Below, one piece after another: positions 9,744 through 19,916 of a DNA stretch of 64,000 nt; positions within the stretch are counted from its first letter, which is position 1, and every line of letters starts with the position of its first letter. A program made the translations under genes and the position numbers. Origin of the DNA: Cognatundibacterium rivi (GTDB lineage Bacteria; Pseudomonadota; Gammaproteobacteria; Burkholderiales; Burkholderiaceae_D); contig NZ_JAGSPK010000004.1 in NCBI RefSeq assembly GCF_018139565.1, positions 310,001-374,000 of the forward strand, written 5' to 3'. The notes beneath the pieces are model-generated. The model made no database searches and was not told the DNA's origin. It saw nothing but the letters and a program-made list of their open reading frames with translations.

Positions 9744-9777
9744 GAAGCCACATCATAATTCGATGTGGCTTCGTTTA
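9744..9777. terminator. Bidirectional terminator between lysR and the M24 peptidase gene
   Basis: Perfect 11-bp arms at 9744-9754 and 9762-9772 with a 7-nt loop lie 4 nt after the lysR stop and before the convergent peptidase stop. The T run on the plus strand is short and interrupted (CGTTTAAT). Confidence 0.6.
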
Positions 9778-9802
9778 ATCATTCGTGCTGATGGCGGTTT
9801 TG

Positions 9803-11644
9803 TTATTTGCTGATGGCTTTTGTGCGTTCCTGCAACCAGCTCAGCGCTGCGCCTGTGACTCTTGGTGCCAGTCTCGTAAGAACTGTCGCATGGTAGGTAT
9901 TCAGCCAGTCGATTTCGTCATCACGTAACAAACTAACCAGAATACAGCGCGTATCGATAGGGCACAAAGTCAGTGTTTCAAATTTCAGATAGTCACCGAA
10001 CTCTGTTGTCACTGCAGGCACGGTCAGTAACAGATTTTCGATACGCACACCCCATTGATTGGGACGATAGATGCCAGGTTCATTAGACGTAATCATGCCT
10101 GCTTCCATTGCAGTATGGGCTTCCGCGAGTGCGCCAGAGATCGACTGAGGGCCTTCATGCACATTCAGGAAGTAACCAACACCGTGACCGGTTCCATGAC
10201 CATAATTGATGCCTTCCCGCCATATCGGTGCACGCGCCACGGTGTCCAGCATAGGTGATGGCGTACCACGCGGGAACTGCATCTGCGACAGATTGATCAT
10301 GCCTTTGAGCACCAGTGTGAAATCACGTTTTTGCGCTTCTGACACTGTTCCTATCGGCATTACCCGGGTGATATCCGTGGTGCCGTTCAGATATTGCCCG
10401 CCAGAGTCTATCAGTAGCAGGCCATCGCCTTCAATGATGGCGTGTGATTCAGGTGTGGCGCGATAATGTGGCATCGCGCCATTGCCATTAAATCCGGCAA
10501 TCGTGCCAAAGCTGGGCGAGATGAAATGTGGTTGACGAGCACGTGCTGCGCAGATTTGCTCATCAATCGTGATTTCTGTGATCGTTTGTTTGCCCAGGCT
10601 GGCTTCGAGCGAACTGAAAAATTCACACAAGGCAGCACCGTCCTGTTCCATCGCTTCCCGCACGAATTGGGCTTCTTCCGCTGTTTTTCGTGACTTGGCA
10701 AACACGGATGGATTGATCGCCTCGACGACGCGCACTGAAGCAGGAATCGCATCACGAAAGCCGTAAGTAATGCGGCGAGGGTCTATCAATATGCTGTCTG
10801 TTGCCGGTAAATGACGCAGGGAACTTTGTGCATCTGAGTAATCCGCAACTTCTATGTTATCCAGCGCCAGAATAGCAGCGAGATCAGGGTTAATTTTTCC
10901 TTTGGAAACAAACAGCGTCGCTTTGTCTGCACTGATCAGCGCATGTGCGACAAACACCGGGTTGTAACTGACATCAGCGCCACGCAAATTGAATATCCAG
11001 GCAATATCATCAACCGTGGAGACAAAATGCCAGTCAGCAGCCTTTGATCGCATTTGTTCGCGTACCAGCGTCAACTTATCTTTACGGCTGATGACGGTAA
11101 ATGGTGCTTTGTGTTCGTAGACCTGAGAGAGTGGCAAATCAGGACGATCGGGCCAGATATCTTGCAGCAGATCTTTGCTGGTATCGAGCTTGATAGATTT
11201 TGCTTGAAGCGCAGAAGTCAGCGCGCGGGCGGTGGCCAGACCGAGTACAAAGCCATCGGCACCGACGGTTTTCCCGCTCGCCAGATGTTGTGCCAGCCAG
11301 TCGATATGTAAGGTCGCGGCAGCAGAAGCGATTTTCATCATCTGTATGCCTGTTGGCGCCAGTTCTTTTTCAGCCTGACTCCAGTAGCGACTATCCACCC
11401 ACAAACCAGCGAAATCAGCCGTCACCACCAGTGTGCCGACGGAGCCAGTAAAGCCTGACAGATAAGTGCGCCCTTGCCAGTGTTCAGGCAAATATTCAGA
11501 TAAGTGCGGATCAGCGGAAGGAATGATGTAGGCGTCGAGATCATGCGCTTTCATGGCTGTACGAAGTTGTTGCAGCCGGGCTGGAATAGGGGAAATCATT
11601 GCGGACGCTGCGTTGGTGTTGCTTGTGCCGATTATGCTGTTCAT
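9803..11644 (-). CDS. Xaa-Pro aminopeptidase, M24B family
   Basis: ATG 11644 (with GGAA upstream on the minus strand) gives 613 residues; an upstream in-frame start at 11716 would add 24 residues. This is the long, three-domain aminopeptidase P type: two creatinase-like N-terminal domains followed by the pita-bread catalytic domain. All metal ligands are visible: Asp in LLIDSGGQY, Asp in GTTDITRVMP, His in YGHGTGHGVGYFLNVHEGP, Glu in MITSNEPGIY and Glu in WGVRIENLLL. It removes N-terminal residues preceding proline in the cytoplasm. It lies downstream of the acetyltransferase and metG on the same strand and may share their transcript. Confidence 0.92.
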   Translation of the reverse strand: MNSIIGTSNTNAASAMISPIPARLQQLRTAMKAHDLDAYIIPSADPHLSEYLPEHWQGRTYLSGFTGSVGTLVVTADFAGLWVDSRYWSQAEKELAPTGIQMMKIASAAATLHIDWLAQHLASGKTVGADGFVLGLATARALTSALQAKSIKLDTSKDLLQDIWPDRPDLPLSQVYEHKAPFTVISRKDKLTLVREQMRSKAADWHFVSTVDDIAWIFNLRGADVSYNPVFVAHALISADKATLFVSKGKINPDLAAILALDNIEVADYSDAQSSLRHLPATDSILIDPRRITYGFRDAIPASVRVVEAINPSVFAKSRKTAEEAQFVREAMEQDGAALCEFFSSLEASLGKQTITEITIDEQICAARARQPHFISPSFGTIAGFNGNGAMPHYRATPESHAIIEGDGLLLIDSGGQYLNGTTDITRVMPIGTVSEAQKRDFTLVLKGMINLSQMQFPRGTPSPMLDTVARAPIWREGINYGHGTGHGVGYFLNVHEGPQSISGALAEAHTAMEAGMITSNEPGIYRPNQWGVRIENLLLTVPAVTTEFGDYLKFETLTLCPIDTRCILVSLLRDDEIDWLNTYHATVLTRLAPRVTGAALSWLQERTKAISK

Positions 11645-11744
11645 GAAGTTATTTCCGGATAGGGAGAGTATCAAGACATCAGATGTTGGTAAAAGTTCTT
11701 TGCCTGCATCGTGCAATGCGATCAGAAGAAGATCAACTGACAGA

Positions 11745-12224
11745 TCAGCTCTTCAGAAAGCGACGCATGACATAAGGTGCTGGTTCGTGGGGATTAGCGT
11801 GGGCGTAGTCGAGCTCCGGTGCCAGTTCAAATTCGTACGCGGTGTATAAATCTAACAAGCGGGGCTGATCGGTTCTGACCCCTAGCCGGAGTTCCGTGAT
11901 GCCGGCATTCTGCGCGGCATGAATGACCGCTTCCAATAGATGTTGCGACAGCGATTGATTGCGAAACGCCGGAAGTATCCCCATACGCCGGATTTCCCAC
12001 ACATTGGTATCTGTGTCGAGAGCGCTCCAGCGCACGGAGCCAACTGGTATGTGATCAATTAACAGCAAAAAGCCGCCGCCATGGCATAAGTCGGCAATAA
12101 CATCTTCTGCATTTTCATGATGTCCGGCGGAGCTGGCTGCGACTTTATTTGCCCAGCAACTGCGGGTCAGATGCGCAATCAGTTGCGCATCTTCCGGAAC
12201 TGCTTCGCGTAGGGCAATATTCAT
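11745..12224 (-). CDS. GNAT-family N-acetyltransferase
   Basis: The 159-residue protein from ATG 12224 begins MNIALREAVPEDAQLIAHL, the usual beta1-alpha1 start of the GNAT fold. It has IRRMGILPAFRNQSLSQHLL as acetyl-CoA-binding motif A (a variant of the Q/RxxGxG/A loop) and the late LRLGVRTDQPRLLDLYTAYEFE segment typical of family members. An upstream in-frame start at 12281 would run into metG and is rejected. The start codon follows the metG stop by 13 nt. The acetylated substrate cannot be inferred. Confidence 0.8.
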   Translation of the reverse strand: MNIALREAVPEDAQLIAHLTRSCWANKVAASSAGHHENAEDVIADLCHGGGFLLLIDHIPVGSVRWSALDTDTNVWEIRRMGILPAFRNQSLSQHLLEAVIHAAQNAGITELRLGVRTDQPRLLDLYTAYEFELAPELDYAHANPHEPAPYVMRRFLKS

Positions 12225-12237
12225 GCTGGCAGAAAAA

Positions 12238-14289
12238 TTAACGGACCCGCATGCCTGGTTGAGCACCTGGCCAAGCTTCAAGAATGTACAGACCTGGATT
12301 GGCTTTTTCGTCGGCCGCAGAGGCCGCCAGTACCATGCCTTCAGACATCCCGAATTTCATTTTTCTAGGCGCAAGATTGGCCACCATGACAGTGAATTTT
12401 CCTATCAGTTGTTCTGGCTGATAAGCTGATTTGATGCCGGAAAACACATTACGGGTGCGGCCTTCGCCGACATCCAGCGTCAGACGCAGTAATTTATCAG
12501 AGCCATCGACGTGCTCGCAATTGACGATTTTAGCGATACGCAGATCAACTTTGGCGAAGTCATCAATTTTGATTTCTTCGGCAATTGCTTCGATGTCGCT
12601 GGTTTTTTCTTCTGCAGCAGGCGCTGCATCGACAACCGGCGCATCAAATAACTGATCAAAAATTTTAATGTCCACACGTTGCATCAGATGCGCATACGGA
12701 TGAATTTTATGCAGATGCGGAATCGGGGTATTCACGTCCGCCCATTGCAGCGGAGCGATATTCAATTGCGTCTCTACCTGTGTCGCCAGTTGTGGCAGAA
12801 CCGGTTTCAGGAAGATCGTCAGAATGCGGAAAGCCTCCAGCAAGCGGCTGCAGACTTCCTGTAATTTTGCATCGTTCTCTGGTTTTTTTGCCAGTTCCCA
12901 CGGCTTGTTCGCATCGACATACGCGTTGACCAGATCGGCTTGTTCCATCGCAGCACGCAGCGCCTTACCATATTCGCGCGATTCAAACAGCGCCTTGATT
13001 TCCGGTGCAGCATCGCGCAGATGGCGAATAAACGCATCATCTGCTGTTGCCCAGTCGCTGGTGACAACACCATCAAAACGCTTGGTGATAAAGCCTGCAG
13101 CGCGGCTGGCGATATTGATGTATTTACCGATCAGATCAGAATTCACGCGCGCCACGAAATCATCCGGATTCAAATCCAGATCTTCTACCTTGGCATTCAG
13201 TTTGGCGGCGAAGTAGTAACGCAGCCATTCAGGATTCATGCCGATTTCGAGGTAGCGCAAAGGCGAAATACCTGTGCCGCGTGACTTCGACATTTTTTCG
13301 CCGGAAACCGTGACGAAACCGTGGGCATACACATTATCCGGCGTTTTGTAGCCAGAAAATTTCAGCATCGCAGGCCAGAACAGGGTGTGGAAATAAGTAA
13401 TGTCTTTGCCAATGAAATGAATTTGTTCGGTGGTCGGGTCGGCCATGAACGCATCGAAATCACGGCCGGTTTTATTGAAATAATTTTTCAGCGATGCCAG
13501 ATAACCGACAGGTGCATCCAGCCAGACATAGAAATATTTGCCCGGCTGATCCGGAATTTCAATGCCAAAATAGGGCGCATCACGGCTGATATCCCAATCA
13601 CCTAAACCACCGTCGCCTTCCAGCCATTCTTTACATTTATTGGCGACCTCCGATTGCAGGCGATTGTCTTGCAAAGCCCAGCCACGCAGAAAATCGACAC
13701 ATTTTTGGTTCGATAACTGGAAGAAGAAATGTTCGGACGATTTCATTACTGGCGTCGCACCAGTGAGTGTCGAATACGGGTTTTTCAGCTCGGTCGGCGC
13801 ATAAACAGCACTGCAGACTTCGCAGGAATCGCCGTACTGATCTTTGGCGCCACACTTAGGACATTCGCCTTTGATGTAGCGATCCGGCAGGAACATGTTT
13901 TTGACCGGATCATAGAATTGCTCGATGGTTTTGCTGGTGATGAAACCGGCTGCCTTGAGTTTGCGATAAATATCCTGCGACAAGGCATGATTTTCAGGGC
14001 CATCGGTCGAGTGCCAGTTATCAAACTGAATGTGAAAACCATCCAGATATTGCTTGCGACCAGCCGCAATTTTTCCAACAAACTCTTGTGGAGAAATGCC
14101 AGCTTTTTCTGCTGCAATCATGATCGGTGCACCGTGCGCATCGTCAGCACCGACGAAATGCACTTCGTTACCCGACATTCGCTGATGCCTTACCCAGATA
14201 TCAGCCTGGATGTATTCCATGATATGACCGAGGTGGAATGGCGCATTTGCGTAAGGAAGGGCGGTGGTAACGAAGAGCTTGCGAGTCAT
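12238..14289 (-). CDS. metG: Methionyl-tRNA synthetase
   Basis: The 683-residue protein is the long, dimer-forming MetRS type. The class I signatures are present: the HIGH-like HLGH at 18-21 in [15 protein letters not shown], and the KMSKS loop in [15 protein letters not shown] zinc knuckle, [17 protein letters not shown], sits near residue 145. The C-terminal 110 residues are an EMAP-II/Trbp-type tRNA-binding domain ([17 protein letters not shown]). It charges tRNA-Met and initiator tRNA. It is followed on the same strand by an acetyltransferase and an M24 peptidase. Confidence 0.97.
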   Translation of the reverse strand: MTRKLFVTTALPYANAPFHLGHIMEYIQADIWVRHQRMSGNEVHFVGADDAHGAPIMIAAEKAGISPQEFVGKIAAGRKQYLDGFHIQFDNWHSTDGPENHALSQDIYRKLKAAGFITSKTIEQFYDPVKNMFLPDRYIKGECPKCGAKDQYGDSCEVCSAVYAPTELKNPYSTLTGATPVMKSSEHFFFQLSNQKCVDFLRGWALQDNRLQSEVANKCKEWLEGDGGLGDWDISRDAPYFGIEIPDQPGKYFYVWLDAPVGYLASLKNYFNKTGRDFDAFMADPTTEQIHFIGKDITYFHTLFWPAMLKFSGYKTPDNVYAHGFVTVSGEKMSKSRGTGISPLRYLEIGMNPEWLRYYFAAKLNAKVEDLDLNPDDFVARVNSDLIGKYINIASRAAGFITKRFDGVVTSDWATADDAFIRHLRDAAPEIKALFESREYGKALRAAMEQADLVNAYVDANKPWELAKKPENDAKLQEVCSRLLEAFRILTIFLKPVLPQLATQVETQLNIAPLQWADVNTPIPHLHKIHPYAHLMQRVDIKIFDQLFDAPVVDAAPAAEEKTSDIEAIAEEIKIDDFAKVDLRIAKIVNCEHVDGSDKLLRLTLDVGEGRTRNVFSGIKSAYQPEQLIGKFTVMVANLAPRKMKFGMSEGMVLAASAADEKANPGLYILEAWPGAQPGMRVR

Positions 14290-14491
14290 GGTTGATGCAC
14301 TTTTTTATTTACGGACAAGGGCATTATTCTACCAGCGAAACTCAGGCTGAAAGTGTGTTTGCCAGAATGAGTGCTGAGCGAACAGGCATTTTCGCGGTCT
14401 TTTACCTTGCCTTGCCCAGTTACGTCGCCCTCATTCAGATAACTGCCCCTGCGCTGGCCGGATTTTTGTTGTCAATCGAGTATAGCCTGCG

Positions 14492-15532
14492 TCAGACAAC
14501 CCATGCACCATCGCGATAGACTTCCTCATCATCGAGCCTGACTGATTCAGTGACGGCAAAGACGTCAACATGATGCCGACCTTCGCCGCGCTTGATATGC
14601 GGTTTCGCATAACTGCCGTGTTTTGATCCTAATGACAAATGAATGCCGCACATACGCTCATAGGTGCCAATGTCACGCACGGTACGGTCTTTGGAAAATG
14701 CCGGATTCATTCCCAGACCTAACTCTCTGACCCAGATTACGCCATCGTCGGCCCGGATATTGGCTAATACACGGTCAAATTCCGGGGTGGAATCGAGCGT
14801 GTCGACGACCTGGCCTTTACTGACAATCAGCGTAATCGGCTTTTCCGGACGGTTGACCGTAAACGTGGTGTCGCCAAACACAAAAATCCGCACACGTCCG
14901 TTCACCGCTTCGAGATCAACGGATTCAGTAAATACTTCACCGATAGGAAACTGACCGCCGACGTTTTTCATTTCACGGTAGTCGCCGATATTCATTTTGG
15001 CGGATTCGAACTTACCACCAAAAATAAGTTGCTCGCCACCACTGTCGACAACGCCGCTGCTGGCTTTATCAATTTTTTCTTTGAGCGCGGGCCCGACAAC
15101 CCGGTAATACCCGGCATCGTAGGCCAGAGAGTCAATGTAGTAATCGACTTCCATGCCATCCATACGACCAAGATGCGGGTGTTCTATGACTTTCAGTCCT
15201 TTTTTAAACAACTCCACACGCAAGCGATAAGCTTCAAGCCGGAAATTCGTCGATTGGATCAGTATGACCAGATCTGATGCTTGCAATTGCTCCAGTGTTT
15301 GTAAAATGAATGCCGGTGCAACTGCATCAAAGTTGATGAAGGTGGCCGTTGGCAGGCAAGTGCGGTAAGCCGTTGCCAGTATCGTTGCGAGCGGTGAGTT
15401 CTGGTCATAGACGATGACGGCCATTTTTTCAGCGCTATGCTCAAATGCAGTGAACAGTATATTTTTTAAATGGCTGGCAGCGGTATCGACGGCGATAGTC
15501 AAATTAGGTGATGGGGCGGAAGGTATAGACAT
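14492..15532 (-). CDS. M29-like (thermophilic aminopeptidase/NicX-like) metalloprotein, function unknown
   Basis: A 346-residue reading from ATG 15532. An in-frame start at 15718 would add 62 residues with no family resemblance, and the start remains uncertain because neither has a clear ribosome-binding site. The C-terminal half carries features of peptidase family M29: GGQFPIGEVFTE, ELGLGMNP and HLSLGSKHGSYAKP followed by HHVDVFA. These Glu/His residues form the metal site in M29 aminopeptidases and in the related 2,5-dihydroxypyridine dioxygenase NicX. Which chemistry applies here cannot be decided. The neighbours (flippase, glycosyltransferase) give no obvious clue. Divergent from the flippase gene. 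Confidence 0.6.
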   Translation of the reverse strand: MSIPSAPSPNLTIAVDTAASHLKNILFTAFEHSAEKMAVIVYDQNSPLATILATAYRTCLPTATFINFDAVAPAFILQTLEQLQASDLVILIQSTNFRLEAYRLRVELFKKGLKVIEHPHLGRMDGMEVDYYIDSLAYDAGYYRVVGPALKEKIDKASSGVVDSGGEQLIFGGKFESAKMNIGDYREMKNVGGQFPIGEVFTESVDLEAVNGRVRIFVFGDTTFTVNRPEKPITLIVSKGQVVDTLDSTPEFDRVLANIRADDGVIWVRELGLGMNPAFSKDRTVRDIGTYERMCGIHLSLGSKHGSYAKPHIKRGEGRHHVDVFAVTESVRLDDEEVYRDGAWVV

Positions 15533-15789
15533 AGGTTGGTAGCGACTGCCAGGTACGTATTCATGCGCCTGGTGGAATAAGTGCGAAGGAAGACCGTATT
15601 TTAACAAGCTGCCCGAGCGTGAGCCGTTTTTTCCTTTGTTTTGGGACAAATCGACGTAAAGTTTTTCAGTGACAGAAAAAAATGGCAGTTTTTTTTCCGT
15701 GAGCAATATTGCAGGCACTGTGACAAGGTATGATCACGTCTCTCATATACCGAGAGATCGGTGATAGCCCGGTGACGCTAAGCTTAATA

Positions 15790-17031
15790 ATGACATCGAT
15801 AACAAAAAATATTCTTTACCTCGTTTTTGTACAGGGCCTGATTTATCTGGCACCACTGGTGACGCTCCCTTATCTGACGCGGGTGTTGAGTGTGCCGGAC
15901 TTTGCGGCTCTGGGATTTGCCCAGGCGGTGATACAGTATTTTATTTTGATTACCGATTATGGTTTCGGGATTACAGCAACCAGACTGATCGCGATCAATA
16001 GTGGTAATAAGTACTCTGTTTCTGGTGTTGTTGCCAATACGCTGGCAGTGAAACTGATTTTGTCTGCTGCAGGTGGCTTGGCTTGTCTGTTGCTGATTGC
16101 CGTTTTTGCTGATGTGCAGCAGCACGCTGTGTTGTTTCTTGCATGCTTTATTGGCGTTTTGGGCAATGCACTTTTTCCGACCTGGTTATTTCAGGGTTTA
16201 GAGAGAATGCGGGCACTCGCGCTGATTACAGCCGCCTCGCGCCTGCTGCCTTTGCCGCTGGTTTTTGTTCTGGTTAAAACGACAGATGATCTGGTGATGG
16301 CGGCGGTGCTGCAAAACATCCCGGGAGTTGTTGCTGCTGCGATGTCCTTTTACTACGCAAGGCAAACTAAGATACTGGTGCGTGCCAGTATCAGTGTGAG
16401 CAGCATCTGGGGGATGCTAAAAGAGGGATGGCCAGTCTTTTTGTCGAATATTTCCACCAGTTTTTACACGACGATCAATATCATTTTATTGAAGCTATTT
16501 GCGGGTGCCGATCAGGTCGCGTATTTTGCTGCGACCGATAAAATCCGCGTCGCCGCACAAGGTTTTATTCAGCCTATAGCTGCTGCCTTATTTCCCCGTA
16601 TCGCTGCGTTACATCAGGAGTCTGATAAAAGAAATGAGTCACGCTCGCTGATCCGGCGTGGTTCCTACCTGCTGTTAGGTGTGCAGTTAGCGGGAGGTCT
16701 CGTCCTGTTTTGTTTTGCTGATGTCATTGCATTCCGCTACCTTGGCGCAAGTTTTGCGCCGGCAGCGATGTATCTGAAAGCGCTGGCTTTCCTGCCGCTG
16801 GTGATTGGTTTTGCGACGATCATTTCGCAATGGCGTTTTCTCGCTGTTGGTGAGAGCAGAATTTTGAGTAAAATCTATCTGGTCGCCGGACCGCTGCATG
16901 CACTGTATGCCTGCTATCTGACGTATCGTTATCAATCGACAGGTTTGATCATCAGTCTGTATTTAACGGAAATGCTGATTACCGTCGCAATGATTATAGC
17001 AGCAAGAAAAAAGGGTATTGTTTTATGGTGA
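15790..17031 (+). CDS. Wzx-type polysaccharide/O-antigen flippase
   Basis: Encodes 413 residues from ATG 15790; a start at 15730 would add 20 residues before the first membrane helix. The protein has about 12 hydrophobic helices and starts with the family-typical NILYLVFVQGLIYLAPLVTLPYLTRVL-like segment (split here as FVQGLIYLAPLV then LPYLTRVL). FAATDKIRVAAQGFIQPI in the middle is also characteristic of RfbX/Wzx proteins. These proteins translocate undecaprenyl-linked sugar units across the inner membrane. A glycosyltransferase gene follows on the same strand after 67 nt, so the pair is probably a fragment of a surface-polysaccharide pathway. Confidence 0.85.
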   Translation: MTSITKNILYLVFVQGLIYLAPLVTLPYLTRVLSVPDFAALGFAQAVIQYFILITDYGFGITATRLIAINSGNKYSVSGVVANTLAVKLILSAAGGLACLLLIAVFADVQQHAVLFLACFIGVLGNALFPTWLFQGLERMRALALITAASRLLPLPLVFVLVKTTDDLVMAAVLQNIPGVVAAAMSFYYARQTKILVRASISVSSIWGMLKEGWPVFLSNISTSFYTTINIILLKLFAGADQVAYFAATDKIRVAAQGFIQPIAAALFPRIAALHQESDKRNESRSLIRRGSYLLLGVQLAGGLVLFCFADVIAFRYLGASFAPAAMYLKALAFLPLVIGFATIISQWRFLAVGESRILSKIYLVAGPLHALYACYLTYRYQSTGLIISLYLTEMLITVAMIIAARKKGIVLW

Positions 17032-17098
17032 TTTTAAGTATTCCTTCACCGTAGTCTGTACCTCTACTTGTTGACCTCACTTTTTCCTGCGCCACCCC

Positions 17099-18070
17099 AT
17101 GCCGACGATAGATATTGCTTTAGCTTCATATAACGGAGAAAAATACATCTCCGCCCAGATTGATTCGATTTTTGCCAATGACATGTCTGCTGTTGGTGCT
17201 TCGCTCGGTAAGCTGATTGTCTCCGATAATGTTTCAACAGATGCGACCGCAGAGATTGTGAAAAATATCTGCTGCACACATCCTCAGGTGCAATTGCACA
17301 TCAATCAGAAACGCGGTGTTATTCACAATTTTAATCATGCGCTGGAGCAGACCGAGGCCAGTTACGTCATGCTGGCTGATCAGGATGATGTCTGGCAAAA
17401 CAATAAAATCGCCCTGAGTTTGCAGAAAATGCAGGAGCTGGAACGTGAGTTCGGGGCGGAAGTGCCGCTGCTGGTGTTCACCGATCTGGCGGTTACGGAT
17501 CATCAGCTCAATGTGATTTCTTCCTCTTTTTTTGCATATCAGAAAATTGATCCGGTCGGCTACGTCCGACCAGAGTCCATGTTTCTGTATAACGTTGCGC
17601 CCGGATGCACCATGATGTTGAATCGTCGTTTGTTGGAAATGGCGTCGCCGGTGCCTGATGGCGCTGTGATGCATGACTGGTGGTTGATGCTGGTGGCCGG
17701 TGTTTTCGGGCATATCGGCCATGTTGGTCAGGCGACCATGTTTTATCGCCAGCATGATAACAATCAGGTCGGCGCCAGCGTTAGCAGTTTTTGGGAAAAG
17801 CTGTTTTCTCCGCGCAGAAAATTACAGCTGGCACGTAAAAATTTACAGGACGCGATACGCCAGGCAAAACTGTTCAGCGCGCAATTTCCAGTTGTTCCTG
17901 CAAAATTTTCATCGACGCTGATCTATCTGACCGGGTTTGATTATCTGTCACGCTGGCAGCGTGTTCGTGGGCTGATGCAGCAAACAATTGTTGGTCCGAC
18001 GTTCTGGGGGGGCGTATTGCTATACGCGGTTGCAGTATTCTCGCCGGTTCTCAGTCGCTCACCTCGGTAA
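17099..18070 (+). CDS. Family 2 glycosyltransferase (rhamnosyltransferase-like)
   Basis: The 323-residue protein begins with the GT2 nucleotide-binding strand IDIALASYNGEKYISAQIDSI. It contains VSDNVSTDATAEIV and the metal-binding variant of the DXD motif in YVMLADQDDVWQNNKI. The middle segment with PGCTMMLNRRLLE and MHDWWLMLVAG resembles rhamnosyltransferases of O-antigen clusters. The C-terminus has one hydrophobic stretch (about 298-318). It probably acts on the cytoplasmic face of the inner membrane together with the flippase encoded just upstream. Sugar donor and acceptor are not determinable. The gene is convergent with the DCC protein gene. Confidence 0.85.
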   Translation: MPTIDIALASYNGEKYISAQIDSIFANDMSAVGASLGKLIVSDNVSTDATAEIVKNICCTHPQVQLHINQKRGVIHNFNHALEQTEASYVMLADQDDVWQNNKIALSLQKMQELEREFGAEVPLLVFTDLAVTDHQLNVISSSFFAYQKIDPVGYVRPESMFLYNVAPGCTMMLNRRLLEMASPVPDGAVMHDWWLMLVAGVFGHIGHVGQATMFYRQHDNNQVGASVSSFWEKLFSPRRKLQLARKNLQDAIRQAKLFSAQFPVVPAKFSSTLIYLTGFDYLSRWQRVRGLMQQTIVGPTFWGGVLLYAVAVFSPVLSRSPR

Positions 18071-18126
18071 TGAGGTAGATGCAAACCAGTGTTCCCAATC
18101 TTGGATTTGCGTTGCCAGCGCTTACG

Positions 18127-18564
18127 CTATTTCACAGAACACTGATCATCTTTGCATTTACTGCTGCGTTTTTCTGCGCGTTTTGCTGCTACTTCGAATA
18201 AGTATCCGGTAACGCGGCTTGACAGGCGATAGCGGTTGTCAGCGACGCGAATATAAAGCCAGTCAAACAAGGGCTTCAGCAGCGGCCATCCGGTTGGTGC
18301 TGTGATCCAGCCCAGTCCTATGGCTTCATAAGCCAGTCGGAAAACGGCGACGCCCGTCACGACGCTGTTATCTGGTTTGATTGCGTGGATGACGCGCATC
18401 AGTTCTGCCTGCGGTATGCCGTAAGGGCTGGTGTCAAATTGTTCGCCAGAGATGTCGATAAATCGCAATAAATTCTTATCGTTACGTGCCTTCAGATTAT
18501 CGATTTCAAGTTTGCACAACGGGCAGGATTCATCGTACAACAAGGTCAGCGGATAATTGTTCAT
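18127..18564 (-). CDS. DCC-family (DUF393) thiol-disulfide oxidoreductase-like protein
   Basis: ATG 18564 with AAGAAA upstream gives 145 residues; the open frame extends back to 18816 but the added residues are not DCC-like and would collide with the mrp promoter. The protein starts LTLLYDESCPLCKLEIDNLK, the DCC motif that names the family (DxxCPLC with a thioredoxin-like CxxC), followed by FIDISGEQFD and the VFRLAYEAIGLGW/WPLLKPLFDWLYIRVADNRYRLS segment usual for DUF393. A redox role is assumed from the motif; no specific partner is known. It is divergent from mrp. Confidence 0.85.
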   Translation of the reverse strand: MNNYPLTLLYDESCPLCKLEIDNLKARNDKNLLRFIDISGEQFDTSPYGIPQAELMRVIHAIKPDNSVVTGVAVFRLAYEAIGLGWITAPTGWPLLKPLFDWLYIRVADNRYRLSSRVTGYLFEVAAKRAEKRSSKCKDDQCSVK

Positions 18565-18809
18565 CAGTTTCTTTTGAAAACAAAGTGGCGCGTGGAATGC
18601 GCTTAGCATACCTGTGATTTGCGATGTCTGCAGGCATAGGTTTTCGTCCGCAATATCGGTTGCCACTTTTCCTTTTTGTTGAGTTTTTTCCAGATTTTTA
18701 TAAACATATTTGCATTTGACTTGCGGGTTTAAACTCAGTCTTTGCGCAGGGCTATCCGCAGTCTTTTCACGTTTTGCGCTAGACTTGCGGACATTGAATG
18801 GAGAATTAC

Positions 18810-19898
18810 ATGACACTGACCGTTGACGATATTAAAAATGCTTTATTAAAAGTTATTGATCCTAATACTCAGCTTGATCTGATCAAGAGCAAGTCCGCGA
18901 AAAACATCAAGCTCGATGGTGACGATGTGAGTCTGGATGTGGAGTTGGGTTATCCGGCAAAAAGTCAGTTTGACCTGATCCGTAAGAGTGTTATTGCTGC
19001 TGTGCGCGCGTTGCCAGGTGTCGGTAATGTCAGCGTTAACGTGACATCGAAAATTGTTGCGCATGCGGTTCAGCGCGGCATCAAACTGATGCCAAATGTG
19101 AAAAATATTATTGCGGTAGCGTCGGGAAAAGGCGGTGTCGGCAAATCGACAACGGCAGTCAACCTCGCATTGGCGCTGGCTGCAGAAGGTGCAGCGGTCG
19201 GTATTCTGGATGCGGACATTTACGGGCCGTCGCAACCGATGATGATGGGGATTAATGGTCGCCCTGAGACTGTGGACGGCAAAACGATGGAGCCGCTTGA
19301 AAATCACGGGCTGCAAGTGTCATCCATCGGTTTTATGATCGATCCGGACGAGCCTATGGTCTGGCGTGGCCCTATCGTCACGCAGGCCTTGCAGCAATTG
19401 CTGGAACAGACCAACTGGCGTGATCTGGATTATCTGATTGTCGATATGCCACCAGGTACTGGTGACGTGCAACTGACCTTGTCGCAGAAAGTACCGGTGA
19501 CCGGTGCTGTGATTGTGACGACACCGCAGGACATTGCGTTGCTCGATGCGCGTAAAGGTTTGAAGATGTTTGAAAAAGTCGGCATTCCTATTCTGGGTAT
19601 TATCGAAAATATGAGTACGCATATCTGCTCTAATTGTGGACATGCTGAAGCGATTTTTGGTGAAGGTGGCGGGCAAAAAATGTGTGCGGATTACGGCGTC
19701 GATTTTCTGGGCGGTTTGCCATTGACGATGGCGATACGCGAACAGGCTGATTCTGGCAAGCCAACCGTGGTTGCTGATCCGGATGGAAAAATCGCGCAGA
19801 TTTACAAAGAAATAGCCCGCAAGCTGGCAGTGAAAGTCGCTGAAAAGGCAAAAGACATGACCAGTAAATTTCCGAATATCAGCATTCAGCACACCTGA
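18810..19898 (+). CDS. mrp: Mrp/ApbC iron-sulfur cluster carrier ATPase
   Basis: ATG 18810 has GGAGA 5 nt upstream and gives 362 residues; an ATG four codons earlier overlaps that ribosome-binding site. Residues 1-85 form the MIP18/DUF59 domain. Then follow the deviant Walker A GKGGVGKST (about 105-113), the switch DADIYGPSQP, Walker B YLIVDMPPGTGD, and the conserved CSNCG cysteine pair near residue 272 that bridges a 4Fe-4S cluster between subunits. ApbC/Mrp proteins assemble or deliver Fe-S clusters in the cytoplasm. That activity is relevant to the many Fe-S proteins of the formate dehydrogenase locus downstream, although no regulatory link is visible. Confidence 0.95.
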   Translation: MTLTVDDIKNALLKVIDPNTQLDLIKSKSAKNIKLDGDDVSLDVELGYPAKSQFDLIRKSVIAAVRALPGVGNVSVNVTSKIVAHAVQRGIKLMPNVKNIIAVASGKGGVGKSTTAVNLALALAAEGAAVGILDADIYGPSQPMMMGINGRPETVDGKTMEPLENHGLQVSSIGFMIDPDEPMVWRGPIVTQALQQLLEQTNWRDLDYLIVDMPPGTGDVQLTLSQKVPVTGAVIVTTPQDIALLDARKGLKMFEKVGIPILGIIENMSTHICSNCGHAEAIFGEGGGQKMCADYGVDFLGGLPLTMAIREQADSGKPTVVADPDGKIAQIYKEIARKLAVKVAEKAKDMTSKFPNISIQHT

Positions 19899-19916
19899 TT
19901 ACATTGGTGGATATGG

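Noticed and set aside
14292-14519. A 75-residue plus-strand frame next to the metG start
   Set aside because: It overlaps the 3' end of the M29-like gene, has no ribosome-binding site and no family resemblance; more likely a chance frame in the intergenic region.
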